64,000 bases of DNA from Halosimplex rubrum. GTDB taxonomy: Archaea; Halobacteriota; Halobacteria; Halobacteriales; Haloarculaceae. Of this stretch, positions 9,745-18,425 are shown in pieces. The position numbers were made by a program, and so were the translations under genes. The DNA lies in contig NZ_CP058910.1 of assembly GCF_013415885.1 (NCBI RefSeq), positions 744,001 through 808,000 on the forward strand. The letters are read 5' to 3'. Within the stretch, counting starts at the first letter, position 1. Every line of letters begins with the position of its first letter. Below the pieces are notes generated by a model. The model had not been told where the DNA came from. It did no database searches and was given only the letters and a program-made list of their open reading frames with translations.

Positions 9745-10821
9745 TTACTGTACGACCCGCTCGGGCTCGGTCAGGACCTCCCGGTCGACGCCCTCGAAGG
9801 CCTCGGCGAACTCAGGGCCGAACGCGGAGGCGGGCGTCTGGAAGCCGTCGCCGGCCACGCCCGCGAGCACGCGCCGCGCGGCCTCGACGGCCGTCGCCGC
9901 GGTCAGGTCGTAGGTGTCCGGCGTCCGCATCCGGGCGCGGGCGACGGTGCCGTCGTCGTCGGTCACCTCGCCGTAGATGTGCGTCTCGCTGCGGGCGCGT
10001 TCGTCGGCCGTCGGCCCCGAGACGACCCGACCGGCGACGGCCTCGGCCGCTCGTCGGACCGGACCCGCGGCGAGGGCGGGAACCAGCCACCGGGTCCGCT
10101 CCATCACGTCGGCGGCGCGGTCGGGGACGCCCGCGTACACCTCGATGTTCGAGATACCCGTCGAGTAGTAGGCCGCGGACACGTCGCCCCAGGGGACGGT
10201 GACGGCGGTCCGATCGCCGGTCGGGAACTCGAAGGTGCGGCGCTTGTAGGCCACCGGGACGGTCTCGACGCGGCCCGCCCGGCGGACGGCGCCGGGGCGG
10301 TCGAGCCCGCGGAGCATCGACTTCGCCGTCCCCGGCGAGAACGTCCGTAGCCCGTCGATAGCGATCGTGAGCTCCTCGGCGTCGGGGAGCAGGCCGTGGA
10401 GGATCGCGGCCAGGCAGTCGGTCGGGACGACGTCGAAGCCGACGCCCGGAACGAGCGCGACGCCGGCGTCGGTGGCCTCGGCGTCGCGGGCGGCCGTCGC
10501 TTCGAGCACGTCGACGTTGCCCGCGAGATCGAGGTAGTCGGTGCCGGTCCGGAGACACGCGTCGATCAGCGGCTCGGCGGTGTCCTCGAACGGCCCGGCG
10601 CAGTTGAGCACCGCGTCGACGTCGGCGACCCGTCGCTCGACGACGGTGGGGTGTTCGAGGCTGAACACCCGGTGGTCGCAGCCGCGCTCGGTCGCCGCCG
10701 CCTCGACGCGCTCTGCCGATCGTCCGGCGAGGATCGGGTCGAGGCCGTCGACGACGGCTCGTTCGGTAATCAGCGCCCCGGTGTAGCCGTACGCTCCGTA
10801 GACGAGCAGGTCCCCTTCCAT
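9745..10821 (-). CDS. Saccharopine dehydrogenase-like / trans-acting enoyl reductase family protein
   Basis: This 358-residue protein has an N-terminal NAD(P)-binding domain (LLVYGAYGYTGALITE) of the saccharopine dehydrogenase superfamily. It resembles the trans-acting enoyl reductase subfamily rather than true lysine enzymes. Further conserved pieces are VLNCAGPFEDTAEPLIDACL and GTDYLDLAGNVDVL. It may reduce a lipid or polyketide double bond, but no lipid genes lie beside it. The ATG at 10821 starts the first strand. Confidence 0.82.
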   Translation of the reverse strand: MEGDLLVYGAYGYTGALITERAVVDGLDPILAGRSAERVEAAATERGCDHRVFSLEHPTVVERRVADVDAVLNCAGPFEDTAEPLIDACLRTGTDYLDLAGNVDVLEATAARDAEATDAGVALVPGVGFDVVPTDCLAAILHGLLPDAEELTIAIDGLRTFSPGTAKSMLRGLDRPGAVRRAGRVETVPVAYKRRTFEFPTGDRTAVTVPWGDVSAAYYSTGISNIEVYAGVPDRAADVMERTRWLVPALAAGPVRRAAEAVAGRVVSGPTADERARSETHIYGEVTDDDGTVARARMRTPDTYDLTAATAVEAARRVLAGVAGDGFQTPASAFGPEFAEAFEGVDREVLTEPERVVQ

Positions 10822-11070
10822 GGGGCCCCGTTCGCGCTCGACGCGAAAAACGGGCGCGTCCGTTCACTCGCGGTCGCGGGTTCGCGTCGGTTCGACCGGT
10901 TCGCGCCGGTCTCCGCCCCGTCCGGCCCGGTCTCGTCTCCCGATCCGAACCGCGTTCAGCCGAGCCTTCGAGCCGGTAACCCCCGAATACGGCGGCGCCG
11001 GCCTCGGGCGATCGGGTAGCGAACGGATTACTATCCGCGCGGCGGTCCGAGGGGTCGACGGAGGATCACC

Positions 11071-11565
11071 ATGTCAGTCACATCTGCGAAAGAGCTGTTC
11101 ACGCACGAGCTGGAAGACATCTACTACGCCGAGCACGAGCTGCTCGACGTGCTCGACCAGCTCGCCGACCAGACCAGCGAGGAGGAGATCGCGCGAGCCT
11201 TCGAGGAGCACCGCGAGGAGACCGAGGGCCAGATCGACCGGCTGGAGCGGGTGTTCGAGATGCTCGGGCAGGAGCCCGAGGAGGAGGAGTGCGAGGGGAT
11301 CCAGGGCCTGATCGAGGAACACGAGGAGCTGCTCGACATGGACCCCGACGCGGACGTGCTCGACGTTCACAACCTGACGGCGGCCCAGAAGACCGAACAC
11401 TACGAGATCGCGGCCTACGGCAACCTCGCGCTGCTGGCCGACCGCCTCGGCATGGGCGAGGCCGGCGACGTCCTCCACGAGAACTTAGAAGAGGAGGAGG
11501 CCGCCCTGGAGAAACTGAAAGGTCTCACCAGCGAGTACGACTACGAGCCGATCGTCGCGGCCTGA
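11071..11565 (+). CDS. DUF892/YciE ferritin-like protein
   Basis: A 164-residue, highly acidic four-helix protein of the DUF892 (YciE/YciF) ferritin-like family, associated with stress responses in bacteria. Helix 1 starts with KELFTHELEDIYYAEHELLD and carries the typical E and H metal ligands (EDIYYAEH). A second set lies in AAQKTEHYEIAAYGNLA. Iron binding and stress protection are inferred from the family only. The 250 bases upstream hold no gene that I can support. Confidence 0.85.
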   Translation: MSVTSAKELFTHELEDIYYAEHELLDVLDQLADQTSEEEIARAFEEHREETEGQIDRLERVFEMLGQEPEEEECEGIQGLIEEHEELLDMDPDADVLDVHNLTAAQKTEHYEIAAYGNLALLADRLGMGEAGDVLHENLEEEEAALEKLKGLTSEYDYEPIVAA

Positions 11566-11670
11566 AGCGGTCGGGTGCGACCGGGACGAATTCCCCGACC
11601 GCGCAGCGTCTGACGCCTGACCGACTGGGGTTTATGGGCTGTGAGACCCTCCCGTAGAACCGAGACGAGG

Positions 11671-12015
11671 ATGATCCCGACCACGGAACACGGCGACGAC
11701 GCAGATGTCGGCGAGGCGAGTGGGGAGCGGTCGATTCCCATCGAGATCAGCGTCGCGACCGACGGCGACGAGCGGCCGCCGGTCGACGACGAGACCCGCG
11801 TCGACGTGGAGGTCGACGGGCAGATGTACCCGACGGCGCGGCTGGCCGACGGCCGCTACGTCGCGTGGTGGTTCGAGACCGACGCGCCGGAGCTGTCCGA
11901 CCCCGTGACCACCGAGTGGGTCGCCGCGCCGACCCGATTCCTCGCCGCGGGCACCCTCCACGAGCTGTGGCAGGACCCCGCGGCCTTCGACCAGCTGCCC
12001 GACGACGAGCTGTAG
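11671..12015 (+). CDS. Small acidic hypothetical protein
   Basis: A soluble 114-residue protein with no recognised family. The first 20 residues are acidic and look disordered. Three predicted strands follow (IPIEISVATDG, RVDVEVDGQMY, RYVAWWFETDA), then a helix and a short acidic tail. A GTG ten codons upstream would add a basic leader; the ATG at 11671 gives a more typical haloarchaeal start. It lies between the ferritin-like gene and the GYD-domain gene. Confidence 0.6.
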   Translation: MIPTTEHGDDADVGEASGERSIPIEISVATDGDERPPVDDETRVDVEVDGQMYPTARLADGRYVAWWFETDAPELSDPVTTEWVAAPTRFLAAGTLHELWQDPAAFDQLPDDEL

Positions 12016-12153
12016 CGCGGGTGGCGTCGCGAGCGAACGGACGGCTCGGACGAACACTGACCGCGTCCCGACCCCCACCGCCCCTCCACAGCAGCGGGCT
12101 TTCCGCGGCCGCCACCCTCAATTATCTCCCGTCCGTTGTGCGGGTGGGTAACG

Positions 12154-12441
12154 ATGCCCACGTATCTCACGGAAGTCGACGTACACGAGGCGGAGTACCA
12201 GAACCCGCAGGAACTCGTCTCGGTCTGGGGGGCGATCCGCGAGGACATCCGGGAACTCGGCGGCGAAGTCGTCGACACGCACGCCGTCCTCGGCGACTAC
12301 GACTTCCTCGTCGTCTACGCCGTCGACGACCAGGAGCGGGCGTTCCAGGTGACCCAGGCCATCGAGCGCCACGGACTCGACACGGAGACCATGCAGGGGC
12401 TCCCGATCGACCGGATCGGCGAACTCGTCGAGGACGTGTGA
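12154..12441 (+). CDS. GYD-domain protein
   Basis: A 95-residue protein with a dimeric alpha/beta-barrel-like GYD domain (PF08734). The name-giving motif is seen in AVLGDYDFLVVYAVDD, and helix NPQELVSVWGAIREDIRELG precedes it. GYD proteins are small and uncharacterised, related in fold to stress-response and Lrp/AsnC ligand-binding domains. The ATG at 12154 is preferred to the upstream in-frame codon because the fold begins with MPTYLTEVDV. It is convergent with the CBS metalloprotease gene. Confidence 0.8.
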   Translation: MPTYLTEVDVHEAEYQNPQELVSVWGAIREDIRELGGEVVDTHAVLGDYDFLVVYAVDDQERAFQVTQAIERHGLDTETMQGLPIDRIGELVEDV

Positions 12442-12506
12442 CGGTGCCGGCCGAGCCCGGTCCCGGCGGTTTCGGCGCCGGCCGCCTGGGCGTCTGGTGA
12501 CCGGAC

Positions 12507-13712
12507 TTACCGGGACTCCTCCGCGTTGAACACGTCCGATCCCGCCGGGTCGGCGGGTTCGGACTGGTAGCGACCGCTGGACTTGATGATCGACAGCGCG
12601 CTCATGATGTCCGTCCGGGTGATCAGCCCCGCGAACTCGTCGTCGTCCATGACGAGCAGGCGGCCGACGGCGTGGGAATCCAGCTCCTCCAGCGCGGTCA
12701 TCACGTCGTCGTCGGGCGCGACGGTGTAGATCTCCGTCGACATGACCTCGCTGACGCGGTAGGCGTCGCGCTCGACCTCCCGCACCGCGCGGGCGTCCTC
12801 CAGGGTGACGAGCCCGACGATCTCGCCGTCGCGCTCGACGGGGTAGCCGGTGTGCCGTTCCCGGAACATCGTCTCGATCAGCTCGGCGACCGACCCGTCG
12901 TCGTCGACGGTCGTCACGCGCTCGGCCGGCGTCATCACGTCCTCGACGACGACGCCCTCGAAGGCCGCCCGCATCGTCGTCTGCTGGGCCTCGCTGGCCG
13001 CGCCGATGTAGATGAAGAAGGCGATGGCGACCAGGAACAGGCCGCCGCCGCCGAACAGGCCGAACAGGCCGAGGCCGATGGCGAACAGCTTGCCCACCTC
13101 GGCAGCGATCTCGGTGGCTCGGGCGTACGGGCGAGTGCGGTTGAGCAGCGCCCGGAGGACCCGGCCGCCGTCCATCGGGAAGCCGGGCAGCAGGTTGAAC
13201 GCCGCGAGGACGACGTTCATCAGCGCGAGGTAACCGAAGACGAACCCCGCCGCGGCCAGCGCCAGCGAGTCCCCGGTCGGCACCGCGAGGAACGCGGCGT
13301 AGGAGACGACGCCGAGCGCGATGCTCACGACCGGGCCGGCGATGGCGATGGTGAACTCCTGGCGCCAGTCCTCGGGCATCTCGTCGAGTTGGGCGATGCC
13401 GCCGAAGATCCACAGCGTTATCGAGGAGATGGGGAAGCCGTAGCGCATCGCCACCAGCGAGTGACCCAGTTCGTGGAGGACGACGCCGACGAACAGCCCC
13501 AGCGCCGCGACCAGTCCGAGCCCCAGCGACAGCTCGGTCGAGGTCGTCAGCACCTCGACGGGGATCGCCGACCCGAACAGGTCGTTGACGATCTCGACGT
13601 ACCGCCCGATCTGCGACCCGATCGCCCAGGCGAACAGCGGCAGGACGAGGAGGAAAGTGAGGTCCACGTCGATCGGGATACCGAAGGCGCTCCCGATACG
13701 GAATCGTCGCAT
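12507..13712 (-). CDS. M50 site-2 protease with C-terminal CBS pair
   Basis: A 401-residue intramembrane zinc metalloprotease. The catalytic motif HELGHSLVAM lies in an early membrane helix, and the third zinc ligand is in NLLPGFPMDGGRVL. About six hydrophobic segments fill residues 15-235. Two CBS domains follow (about 245-375: VVVEDVMTPAERVT, VSEVMSTEIYTV), as in SpoIVFB-like S2P group III proteins, where CBS domains sense nucleotides. The start at 13712 (MRRFRIGSAFGIPIDV) matches family members; a longer frame crosses the divergent gene's promoter. Confidence 0.92.
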   Translation of the reverse strand: MRRFRIGSAFGIPIDVDLTFLLVLPLFAWAIGSQIGRYVEIVNDLFGSAIPVEVLTTSTELSLGLGLVAALGLFVGVVLHELGHSLVAMRYGFPISSITLWIFGGIAQLDEMPEDWRQEFTIAIAGPVVSIALGVVSYAAFLAVPTGDSLALAAAGFVFGYLALMNVVLAAFNLLPGFPMDGGRVLRALLNRTRPYARATEIAAEVGKLFAIGLGLFGLFGGGGLFLVAIAFFIYIGAASEAQQTTMRAAFEGVVVEDVMTPAERVTTVDDDGSVAELIETMFRERHTGYPVERDGEIVGLVTLEDARAVREVERDAYRVSEVMSTEIYTVAPDDDVMTALEELDSHAVGRLLVMDDDEFAGLITRTDIMSALSIIKSSGRYQSEPADPAGSDVFNAEESR

Positions 13713-13818
13713 ACCTTCGAGTAGTCCCGGCACGCCCTTAAGCCCGCGTGTGGGTCGAATAGCAGCGAGGACCGCCCCCTGCGAGGGGTATAAGCCCGAA
13801 GCGAGCGACACTCGGATC

Positions 13819-14658
13819 ATGTACACGAGTTTCGGGCCCGACGCCGTCGGCGTCGATTGCCAGTTCCCCGAGGCGGCCGCCCTCGCCGCCGAAACCGGCT
13901 TCGACGCGGTCCAGATCGACCTCGGATACCTCCGCGAGCACGGCCCCGACGACTACCGCGCCGTGCTCGACGACCACGACCTCCGTGCGGGGAGCGCGAC
14001 CCTCCCCGTGGACGTGACCGGCGACGCCGAGACCTACGGGAGCGACCTCGACGCGCTCGACGGGGTAGCCGAGGCCGCAGCTACCGTCGGTTGCACCCGG
14101 ATATCGACGTATCTCATGTCGTTCAGCGACGAGCGACCGTTCGAGGAGAACTTCGCCTTTCACCGCGACCGGCTCGAACCGGTCGCCGAAATCCTGGCCG
14201 ACCACGGCATCGACCTGGGGCTGGAGTTCCTCGGTCCCGAGACGCTGCGCGAGGGTCACGAGCACGAGTTCATCTCGACCGCGGAGGGCATGCTCGATCT
14301 TTGCGACGCGGTCGGCGACAACGCGGGCCTGCTGCTCGACAGCTGGCACTGGCACACCGCCGGCGGTGCCGTCGACGCGCTCGAATCGCTCGACGCCGAC
14401 GACATCGTCGACGTACACGTCAACGACGCGCCGGAGGGACTCGGAGTCGACGAGTACGTCGACACCGAGCGCGCGCTGCCCGGCGCGACGGGCGTGATCG
14501 ATATCGAGCGGTTCCTCTCGCATCTGGACGCCGTCGGCTACGACGGCCCCGTGATCGCCGAACCGTTCTCGGACGAGCTGGAAGCGATGGCCGACGCCGA
14601 TGCCGCCCGCGAGACGGCCGCGTCGCTCGAACTGGTCTTCGACCGGGCCGGCGTCTGA
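13819..14658 (+). CDS. Sugar phosphate isomerase/epimerase (xylose isomerase-like TIM barrel)
   Basis: A 279-residue AP-endonuclease-2-like TIM barrel, the fold of sugar phosphate isomerases and epimerases. The strands carry the usual metal ligands: Glu in LGLEFLGPETL, Asp and His in LLLDSWHWHTAGG, His in DIVDVHVNDAP, and Glu in GPVIAEPFS. Mn or Zn dependence is expected. The substrate is unknown. The gene is divergent from the S2P gene and runs in the same direction as the cupin and GCS2 genes behind it. Confidence 0.85.
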   Translation: MYTSFGPDAVGVDCQFPEAAALAAETGFDAVQIDLGYLREHGPDDYRAVLDDHDLRAGSATLPVDVTGDAETYGSDLDALDGVAEAAATVGCTRISTYLMSFSDERPFEENFAFHRDRLEPVAEILADHGIDLGLEFLGPETLREGHEHEFISTAEGMLDLCDAVGDNAGLLLDSWHWHTAGGAVDALESLDADDIVDVHVNDAPEGLGVDEYVDTERALPGATGVIDIERFLSHLDAVGYDGPVIAEPFSDELEAMADADAARETAASLELVFDRAGV

Positions 14659-14731
14659 GTCGGGGCGGTCGCCCGGACGTGCCCACGGTGGCGGGACCAC
14701 AGTCATCATCCCCCGTCCCGTAGCCGCCGAC

Positions 14732-15211
14732 ATGAGCGACACAGACGCGACCGACGACGAGCCGGACGCGACGGACGACCACGCGACGGCCGACCCGGCG
14801 ACGCCGCTCGTCCGCCGCGCGACAGACATCGAGTACGAACCCGTCGACGCCGCCGAGGGGCTGTCGAAGGCGGTGCTGATCGGCGAAGACCACGGCGCCG
14901 AGAACCTCGCGATCCGGCGGTTCACGCTCGCTCCCGGCGCCGAGGTGCCGAAACACACCAACGAGATCGAACACGAGCAGTACGTCCTGGCGGGCGAGTA
15001 CGTGGTCGGCATCGACAGCGAGGCGTCGGAGACGCCTCGGGTAAACGGCGAAGCCGTCGACGGCGAGGAGTTCACGGTGCAGGGCGGCGACGCGCTGCAC
15101 ATCCCCGCCGGCGCCGTCCACTGGTACCGCAACGAGCGCGACCTGGAAGGAGCCTTCCTCTGTGCCGTCCCGACCGGCGACGACGCGATCGAACTCGTCG
15201 ACGAGGAGTGA
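14732..15211 (+). CDS. Cupin-domain protein
   Basis: A 159-residue protein with an acidic, disordered first 25 residues and one cupin beta barrel. The metal-binding cupin motif 1 is PKHTNEIEHEQYVLAGEYVV and motif 2 is GDALHIPAGAVHWYRN. Two His and one Glu for a metal ion are visible in motif 1 and one His in motif 2. Single-domain cupins range from isomerases to ligand sensors, so no reaction is assigned. It lies 73 bases after the TIM-barrel gene. Confidence 0.85.
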   Translation: MSDTDATDDEPDATDDHATADPATPLVRRATDIEYEPVDAAEGLSKAVLIGEDHGAENLAIRRFTLAPGAEVPKHTNEIEHEQYVLAGEYVVGIDSEASETPRVNGEAVDGEEFTVQGGDALHIPAGAVHWYRNERDLEGAFLCAVPTGDDAIELVDEE

Positions 15212-15283
15212 GACCGAGCGGGCGACCCGGCCGCCGCGGCGGGACCGGCGGTGGAGCGGCGACGACGACGCGCCGCCCGAGCC

Positions 15284-15307
15284 TTTTTTGACCGCGGTGG
15301 ACCACCG
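15284..15307 (+). promoter_or_regulatory. Promoter and palindrome before the GCS2-type gene
   Basis: A run of six T (15284-15289) sits 26 bases before the ATG at 15315, where a haloarchaeal TATA element would be. It is followed by an odd-centred perfect palindrome (CGGTGGACCACCG, 15295-15307), lying just upstream of the expected start of transcription. It could be an operator. The T run might equally end the cupin transcript. Confidence 0.4.
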
Positions 15308-15314
15308 TCCGGCA

Positions 15315-16934
15315 ATGACCGACCACGAGTCGCTCGTCAGGCGCTCGCTCGCCGGGACCGACGCGTTCGACGAGCGGGTCCGCGCCCAGGCCGACCACCT
15401 CGCGACGGCGCTCGCCGACGGCGCCTTCGACAACGCGGCCGCCACGCTCGGCCTCGAACTGGAAGTGTACGCGCTCGCCGGCGACGGAGCGGACCGCTCG
15501 CTCGCACCGATTCCCGACGACGTGTACGACGGGCCGGCCGACAAGGAACTGGGGCTGCACAACGCCGAACTCAACGCCGCGCCGAGCGAGTTCGACGACG
15601 ACGGCGTCGCCGCGCAGGCCGAGGAAATCGAAGCCGACCTGGCCGCCACGCGGGAGCGGGCGCGCGAACACGGGCTGGAGATCGTCCTCGACGCGATGCC
15701 CGCCGTCGCGCCCGCCGGCGGTACCCACGCCTACCTCGACGACGTGGAGGTGCGCGGGGCGGACGGCGGAGGAGCGACGGACGCCAACACCGACCGCCCG
15801 GTCGTCGTCCCCGGCGGCGACCCCGACGACCCCGTCCTCGTCGCTCGGAACATGCGCAAAGACCCCCGTTACGGCGCGCTCGACAACGTCGCCGTCCGGC
15901 GGGCGGGCGGCGAGATCGACTTCGCCGTGCCGGGCGCCGAGACGGGGTATCGCACCATCCTCTTCGAGTCGCTGGCGACCTCGATCCAGCCCCACGTCCA
16001 GGTGCCCGACCCGACGGAGTTCCCGCGCTACCACAACCTCGCGACCCGCACCCTCGGCCCGCTCGTCGCGCTGTCGGCCAACTCCCCGTTCCTGCCGGGC
16101 GACTGCTACGGCGACGTTGCCGACCCCGAAGGGCTCGTCGAGGAGACCCACCACGAGCTTCGGATCGCCGCCTTCGAGCAGTCGATGAACCAGGCCTGTC
16201 GAAAGGTCCGGGTGCCCGACGACCTCGGCGACCCCGCCGACGCCGTCGAGCACGTCGTCGCAGACGACAGCTTCGCGCCGTTTCTCAGGGAGTGGATCGA
16301 GGGCGAGGACGACGTGGAAGAGGAGGGCCAGAAGGGCGGCGACCCCACGAGTCAAGCCTGGGAGTTCGACTACAAACGCGGCACCTTCTGGCGGTGGGTG
16401 CGCGGCGTGGCCGGCGGTGACGCGGTCGACGGCGCCTGCGACGAGCGCTCGCTCCGAATCGAGTATCGCCCGCTGCCCACCCAGCCGACCGTCCGCGACA
16501 TCGTCGGCCTGCAGGTCCTGACCGCGGGCCTCCTCCGCGGGCTCGTCGCCGCCGACCACCCGCTCGCCGAACTCGCCTGGGACGAGGCCGAGCGGAGTTT
16601 CTACGCCGCCGTCGAGGACGGCCTCGACGCCGACTTGGCGTGGGTGACCGCCGACGGCGAGCGGACCGACGACTCTCAGGAAGTTTTCGCCGAGGTGTTC
16701 GAGTTCGCCCGCCGCGGACTGGCCGAGCAGGGGATCGACGAGGCGACTCAGAATCGGTATCTCGACCCCATCGAAGCCCGCTGGGCGGCCGGCATCACCC
16801 CCAGCGCCTGGAAGAAAAGCCGCGTCCGCGAGCACCTGAACGACGGCGCGGACTTGGAGACCGCGCTCGCGCGGATGCAGGGCGAGTACGTCGAGTTGAG
16901 CCGCGAGCACGCGAACTTCGCCGAGTGGGTCTGA
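15315..16934 (+). CDS. Glutamate-cysteine ligase family (GCS2-type) protein
   Basis: A 539-residue homologue of GCS2-type ATP-dependent glutamate-cysteine ligases. Family elements are visible in order: GLELEVYAL (metal-binding Glu pair), ELGLHNAELNAAP, SIQPHVQVPDP, VALSANSPFLPGDC and LRIEYRPLPTQPT. Haloarchaea use gamma-glutamylcysteine as their main low-molecular-weight thiol, so a role in its synthesis is possible. The protein is longer than typical GshA, with a C-terminal helical region after about residue 440 and an insertion near 340-355, so it may form another gamma-glutamyl or amide bond. The start at 15315 avoids an unlikely Arg-rich extension. Confidence 0.75.
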   Translation: MTDHESLVRRSLAGTDAFDERVRAQADHLATALADGAFDNAAATLGLELEVYALAGDGADRSLAPIPDDVYDGPADKELGLHNAELNAAPSEFDDDGVAAQAEEIEADLAATRERAREHGLEIVLDAMPAVAPAGGTHAYLDDVEVRGADGGGATDANTDRPVVVPGGDPDDPVLVARNMRKDPRYGALDNVAVRRAGGEIDFAVPGAETGYRTILFESLATSIQPHVQVPDPTEFPRYHNLATRTLGPLVALSANSPFLPGDCYGDVADPEGLVEETHHELRIAAFEQSMNQACRKVRVPDDLGDPADAVEHVVADDSFAPFLREWIEGEDDVEEEGQKGGDPTSQAWEFDYKRGTFWRWVRGVAGGDAVDGACDERSLRIEYRPLPTQPTVRDIVGLQVLTAGLLRGLVAADHPLAELAWDEAERSFYAAVEDGLDADLAWVTADGERTDDSQEVFAEVFEFARRGLAEQGIDEATQNRYLDPIEARWAAGITPSAWKKSRVREHLNDGADLETALARMQGEYVELSREHANFAEWV

Positions 16935-16989
16935 GGGGCGGGCCGCGCCGAGTCCGTGCGGATCGCTCGTCGGATAGTTCCCCTACTTG

Positions 16990-17130
16990 ACATCCTCCTC
17001 CGCCTGAAGGCGGAGGAATCCCGAGCGTTGGGATATTAGGGTTTGCAGTCTCCCTGTTCTCTCGGTGTGAACCGTCCGCTCTCGCGGTTGAACAGGAAAA
17101 CTCCGGGCTGTGCCAACCAGCCGTTACTCA
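16990..17130 (-). ncRNA. Predicted omega RNA (reRNA) scaffold at the element's right end
   Basis: In IS200/IS605 elements the tnpB 3' end and right end are transcribed into a guide RNA whose last bases lie outside the element. Here two hairpins follow in the tnpB direction: ATCCC/GGGAT (17018-17034) and the 8-bp hairpin at 16997-17016, just downstream of the tnpB stop at 17036. The guide would then be copied from bases just below about 16990. The 5' limit is an estimate, since the RNA usually begins inside tnpB. Confidence 0.5.
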
Positions 17131-18292
17131 TATCCCCTGTTGGGGGACTCTGAGTTATCTTTCTCCGGATATTTACTGCACCATTCACGTCCGCGTTCAT
17201 CGTCGTTTCACAAGACTCGCAGACGTACAGACCACGCTCCACGCGGTTCGCCTCTCGAATCTGCCCACAACACGAACACGTCTTCGACGTGTTCTCCTCG
17301 TCTACGCGGTCAACGAGGATGCCGTGTTCCTCGGCCTTGTATTCGAGGAGACGGGTGAATCGGTCGAACTCCCAGCCGTGGAGTTTCTTGTTCCCCGACG
17401 CACCCCAGCTCCGCGACTCGCCGTTCTCATCCTCGCGGATGTCGCTGAGGTCGCCAACCGCTATCTCCGCTATACCCTCTTCGACGCACTGTTGGACGAT
17501 GTGCTTGCTGAGGGTGTGGAGGAAGTGATCTTTGCGTCGGGACAGTTTCCGCCGAGCCTTCGACGCCCGCTTCGATGGCCCGCTCTCGCCTTCGGTCTGG
17601 TACTCCTCGCGGGTGAAGTAGTGCTTGTCCTCTTTCAGCACATTCCCAGGATACAACTCCGAAGGGCCATCTTCGTAGTCGATGGCGAGATAGTTGCTAA
17701 TGCCGAGGTCGATACCCGCCGTCTTGTCGCCGGGTACGTCCTCAACGGGGATTTCTTTCTTACAGACGAGGTGGAGTTCCCACTCGTCGCCGTTCCAGAC
17801 GGCTCGTACCTGTTGAATGTTCTCCACCTGTACGTCAGGACGGGTTTCGTACTCTGCGAGGATGAAGTCCGACCGTCCGTCTTTCAGATTCCAACCTTTC
17901 GAGAGGCGGAGTTTGTTGTGCTTGGCGTCGTGTTTAATGCCTTTCTGTTTCCACGTCACGGTGGAGCGTGGGTGTCGGTCACCACGTTTCCGGTAGCCCG
18001 GTGGGTTGTTGCCGTCGTCGGAGTTGTACCAGCCGGTGAACGCTTCAGCAAGTTCTTCGAGAACTCGCTGACTTGACTGAGAATGCAGGTCACTGTAGCG
18101 TTCGTGGTCTTTCAACTCCGATTTCAGTTCGGCTTCGTCGGGTATCTCACCGTCCTCATCCCACCGTTCTTGGATGTAGTAGCGTCCGACGTTCCACAGC
18201 TTAGATGCGGAGTGCCCGCACTGGTCGAGGTCGTCACGAACCTGCCTGTGGTTCGTGATTTTGGCGACGTAGGTGCGGGTTGTCTCCAGCAT
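17036..18292 (-). CDS. tnpB: TnpB RNA-guided nuclease (IS1341-type 'transposase')
   Basis: The 418-residue protein has an N-terminal helical region (1-130) and a RuvC-like nuclease split around a zinc finger. RuvC-I Asp195 lies in TAGIDLGISN and RuvC-III Asp368 in NADVNGAVNI. The zinc finger uses C339/C342 and C358/C361. The RuvC-II position, normally Glu in an E-D/N-L motif, reads IAVGDLSDIRED, so the usual Glu is Gly280 with Asp281 and a downstream E287/D288. TnpB cuts DNA chosen by the omega RNA and helps the element persist; it is not a transposase itself. The start at 18292 follows an A/T-rich promoter. Confidence 0.93.
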   Translation of the reverse strand: MLETTRTYVAKITNHRQVRDDLDQCGHSASKLWNVGRYYIQERWDEDGEIPDEAELKSELKDHERYSDLHSQSSQRVLEELAEAFTGWYNSDDGNNPPGYRKRGDRHPRSTVTWKQKGIKHDAKHNKLRLSKGWNLKDGRSDFILAEYETRPDVQVENIQQVRAVWNGDEWELHLVCKKEIPVEDVPGDKTAGIDLGISNYLAIDYEDGPSELYPGNVLKEDKHYFTREEYQTEGESGPSKRASKARRKLSRRKDHFLHTLSKHIVQQCVEEGIAEIAVGDLSDIREDENGESRSWGASGNKKLHGWEFDRFTRLLEYKAEEHGILVDRVDEENTSKTCSCCGQIREANRVERGLYVCESCETTMNADVNGAVNIRRKITQSPPTGDMSNGWLAQPGVFLFNRESGRFTPREQGDCKP

Positions 18293-18303
18293 CGTACTGT
18301 GTT

Positions 18304-18317
18304 CATAACTAGTTATG
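18304..18317. promoter_or_regulatory. Palindrome at the tnpB promoter
   Basis: CATAACTAGTTATG is a perfect 14-bp palindrome 12 bases upstream of the tnpB ATG. An A/T-rich stretch (GTATTAAATTC, 18328-18338) further out can serve as the TATA region on the minus strand. The palindrome therefore sits near the expected start of transcription and could be an autoregulatory site. Confidence 0.45.
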
Positions 18318-18382
18318 AGTCAAACTGTATTAAATTCTGTGTTTGGCGTGGAATATCCAGTTCTGTCGGTATCGGCGGAAGG

Positions 18383-18425
18383 CGTCATTGAGTGACGGCG
18401 CGTATCCACGGCCTGAAGGCCGTGG
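18383..18425. repeat. Left-end hairpins of the tnpB element
   Basis: Two stem-loops lie in tandem: CGTCA/TGACG (18383-18397, 5-nt loop) and CCACGGCC/GGCCGTGG (18406-18425, TGAA loop). The second copies the design of the right-end hairpin but with a different stem. These are the likely recognition structures for a TnpA acting in trans. Confidence 0.6.
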
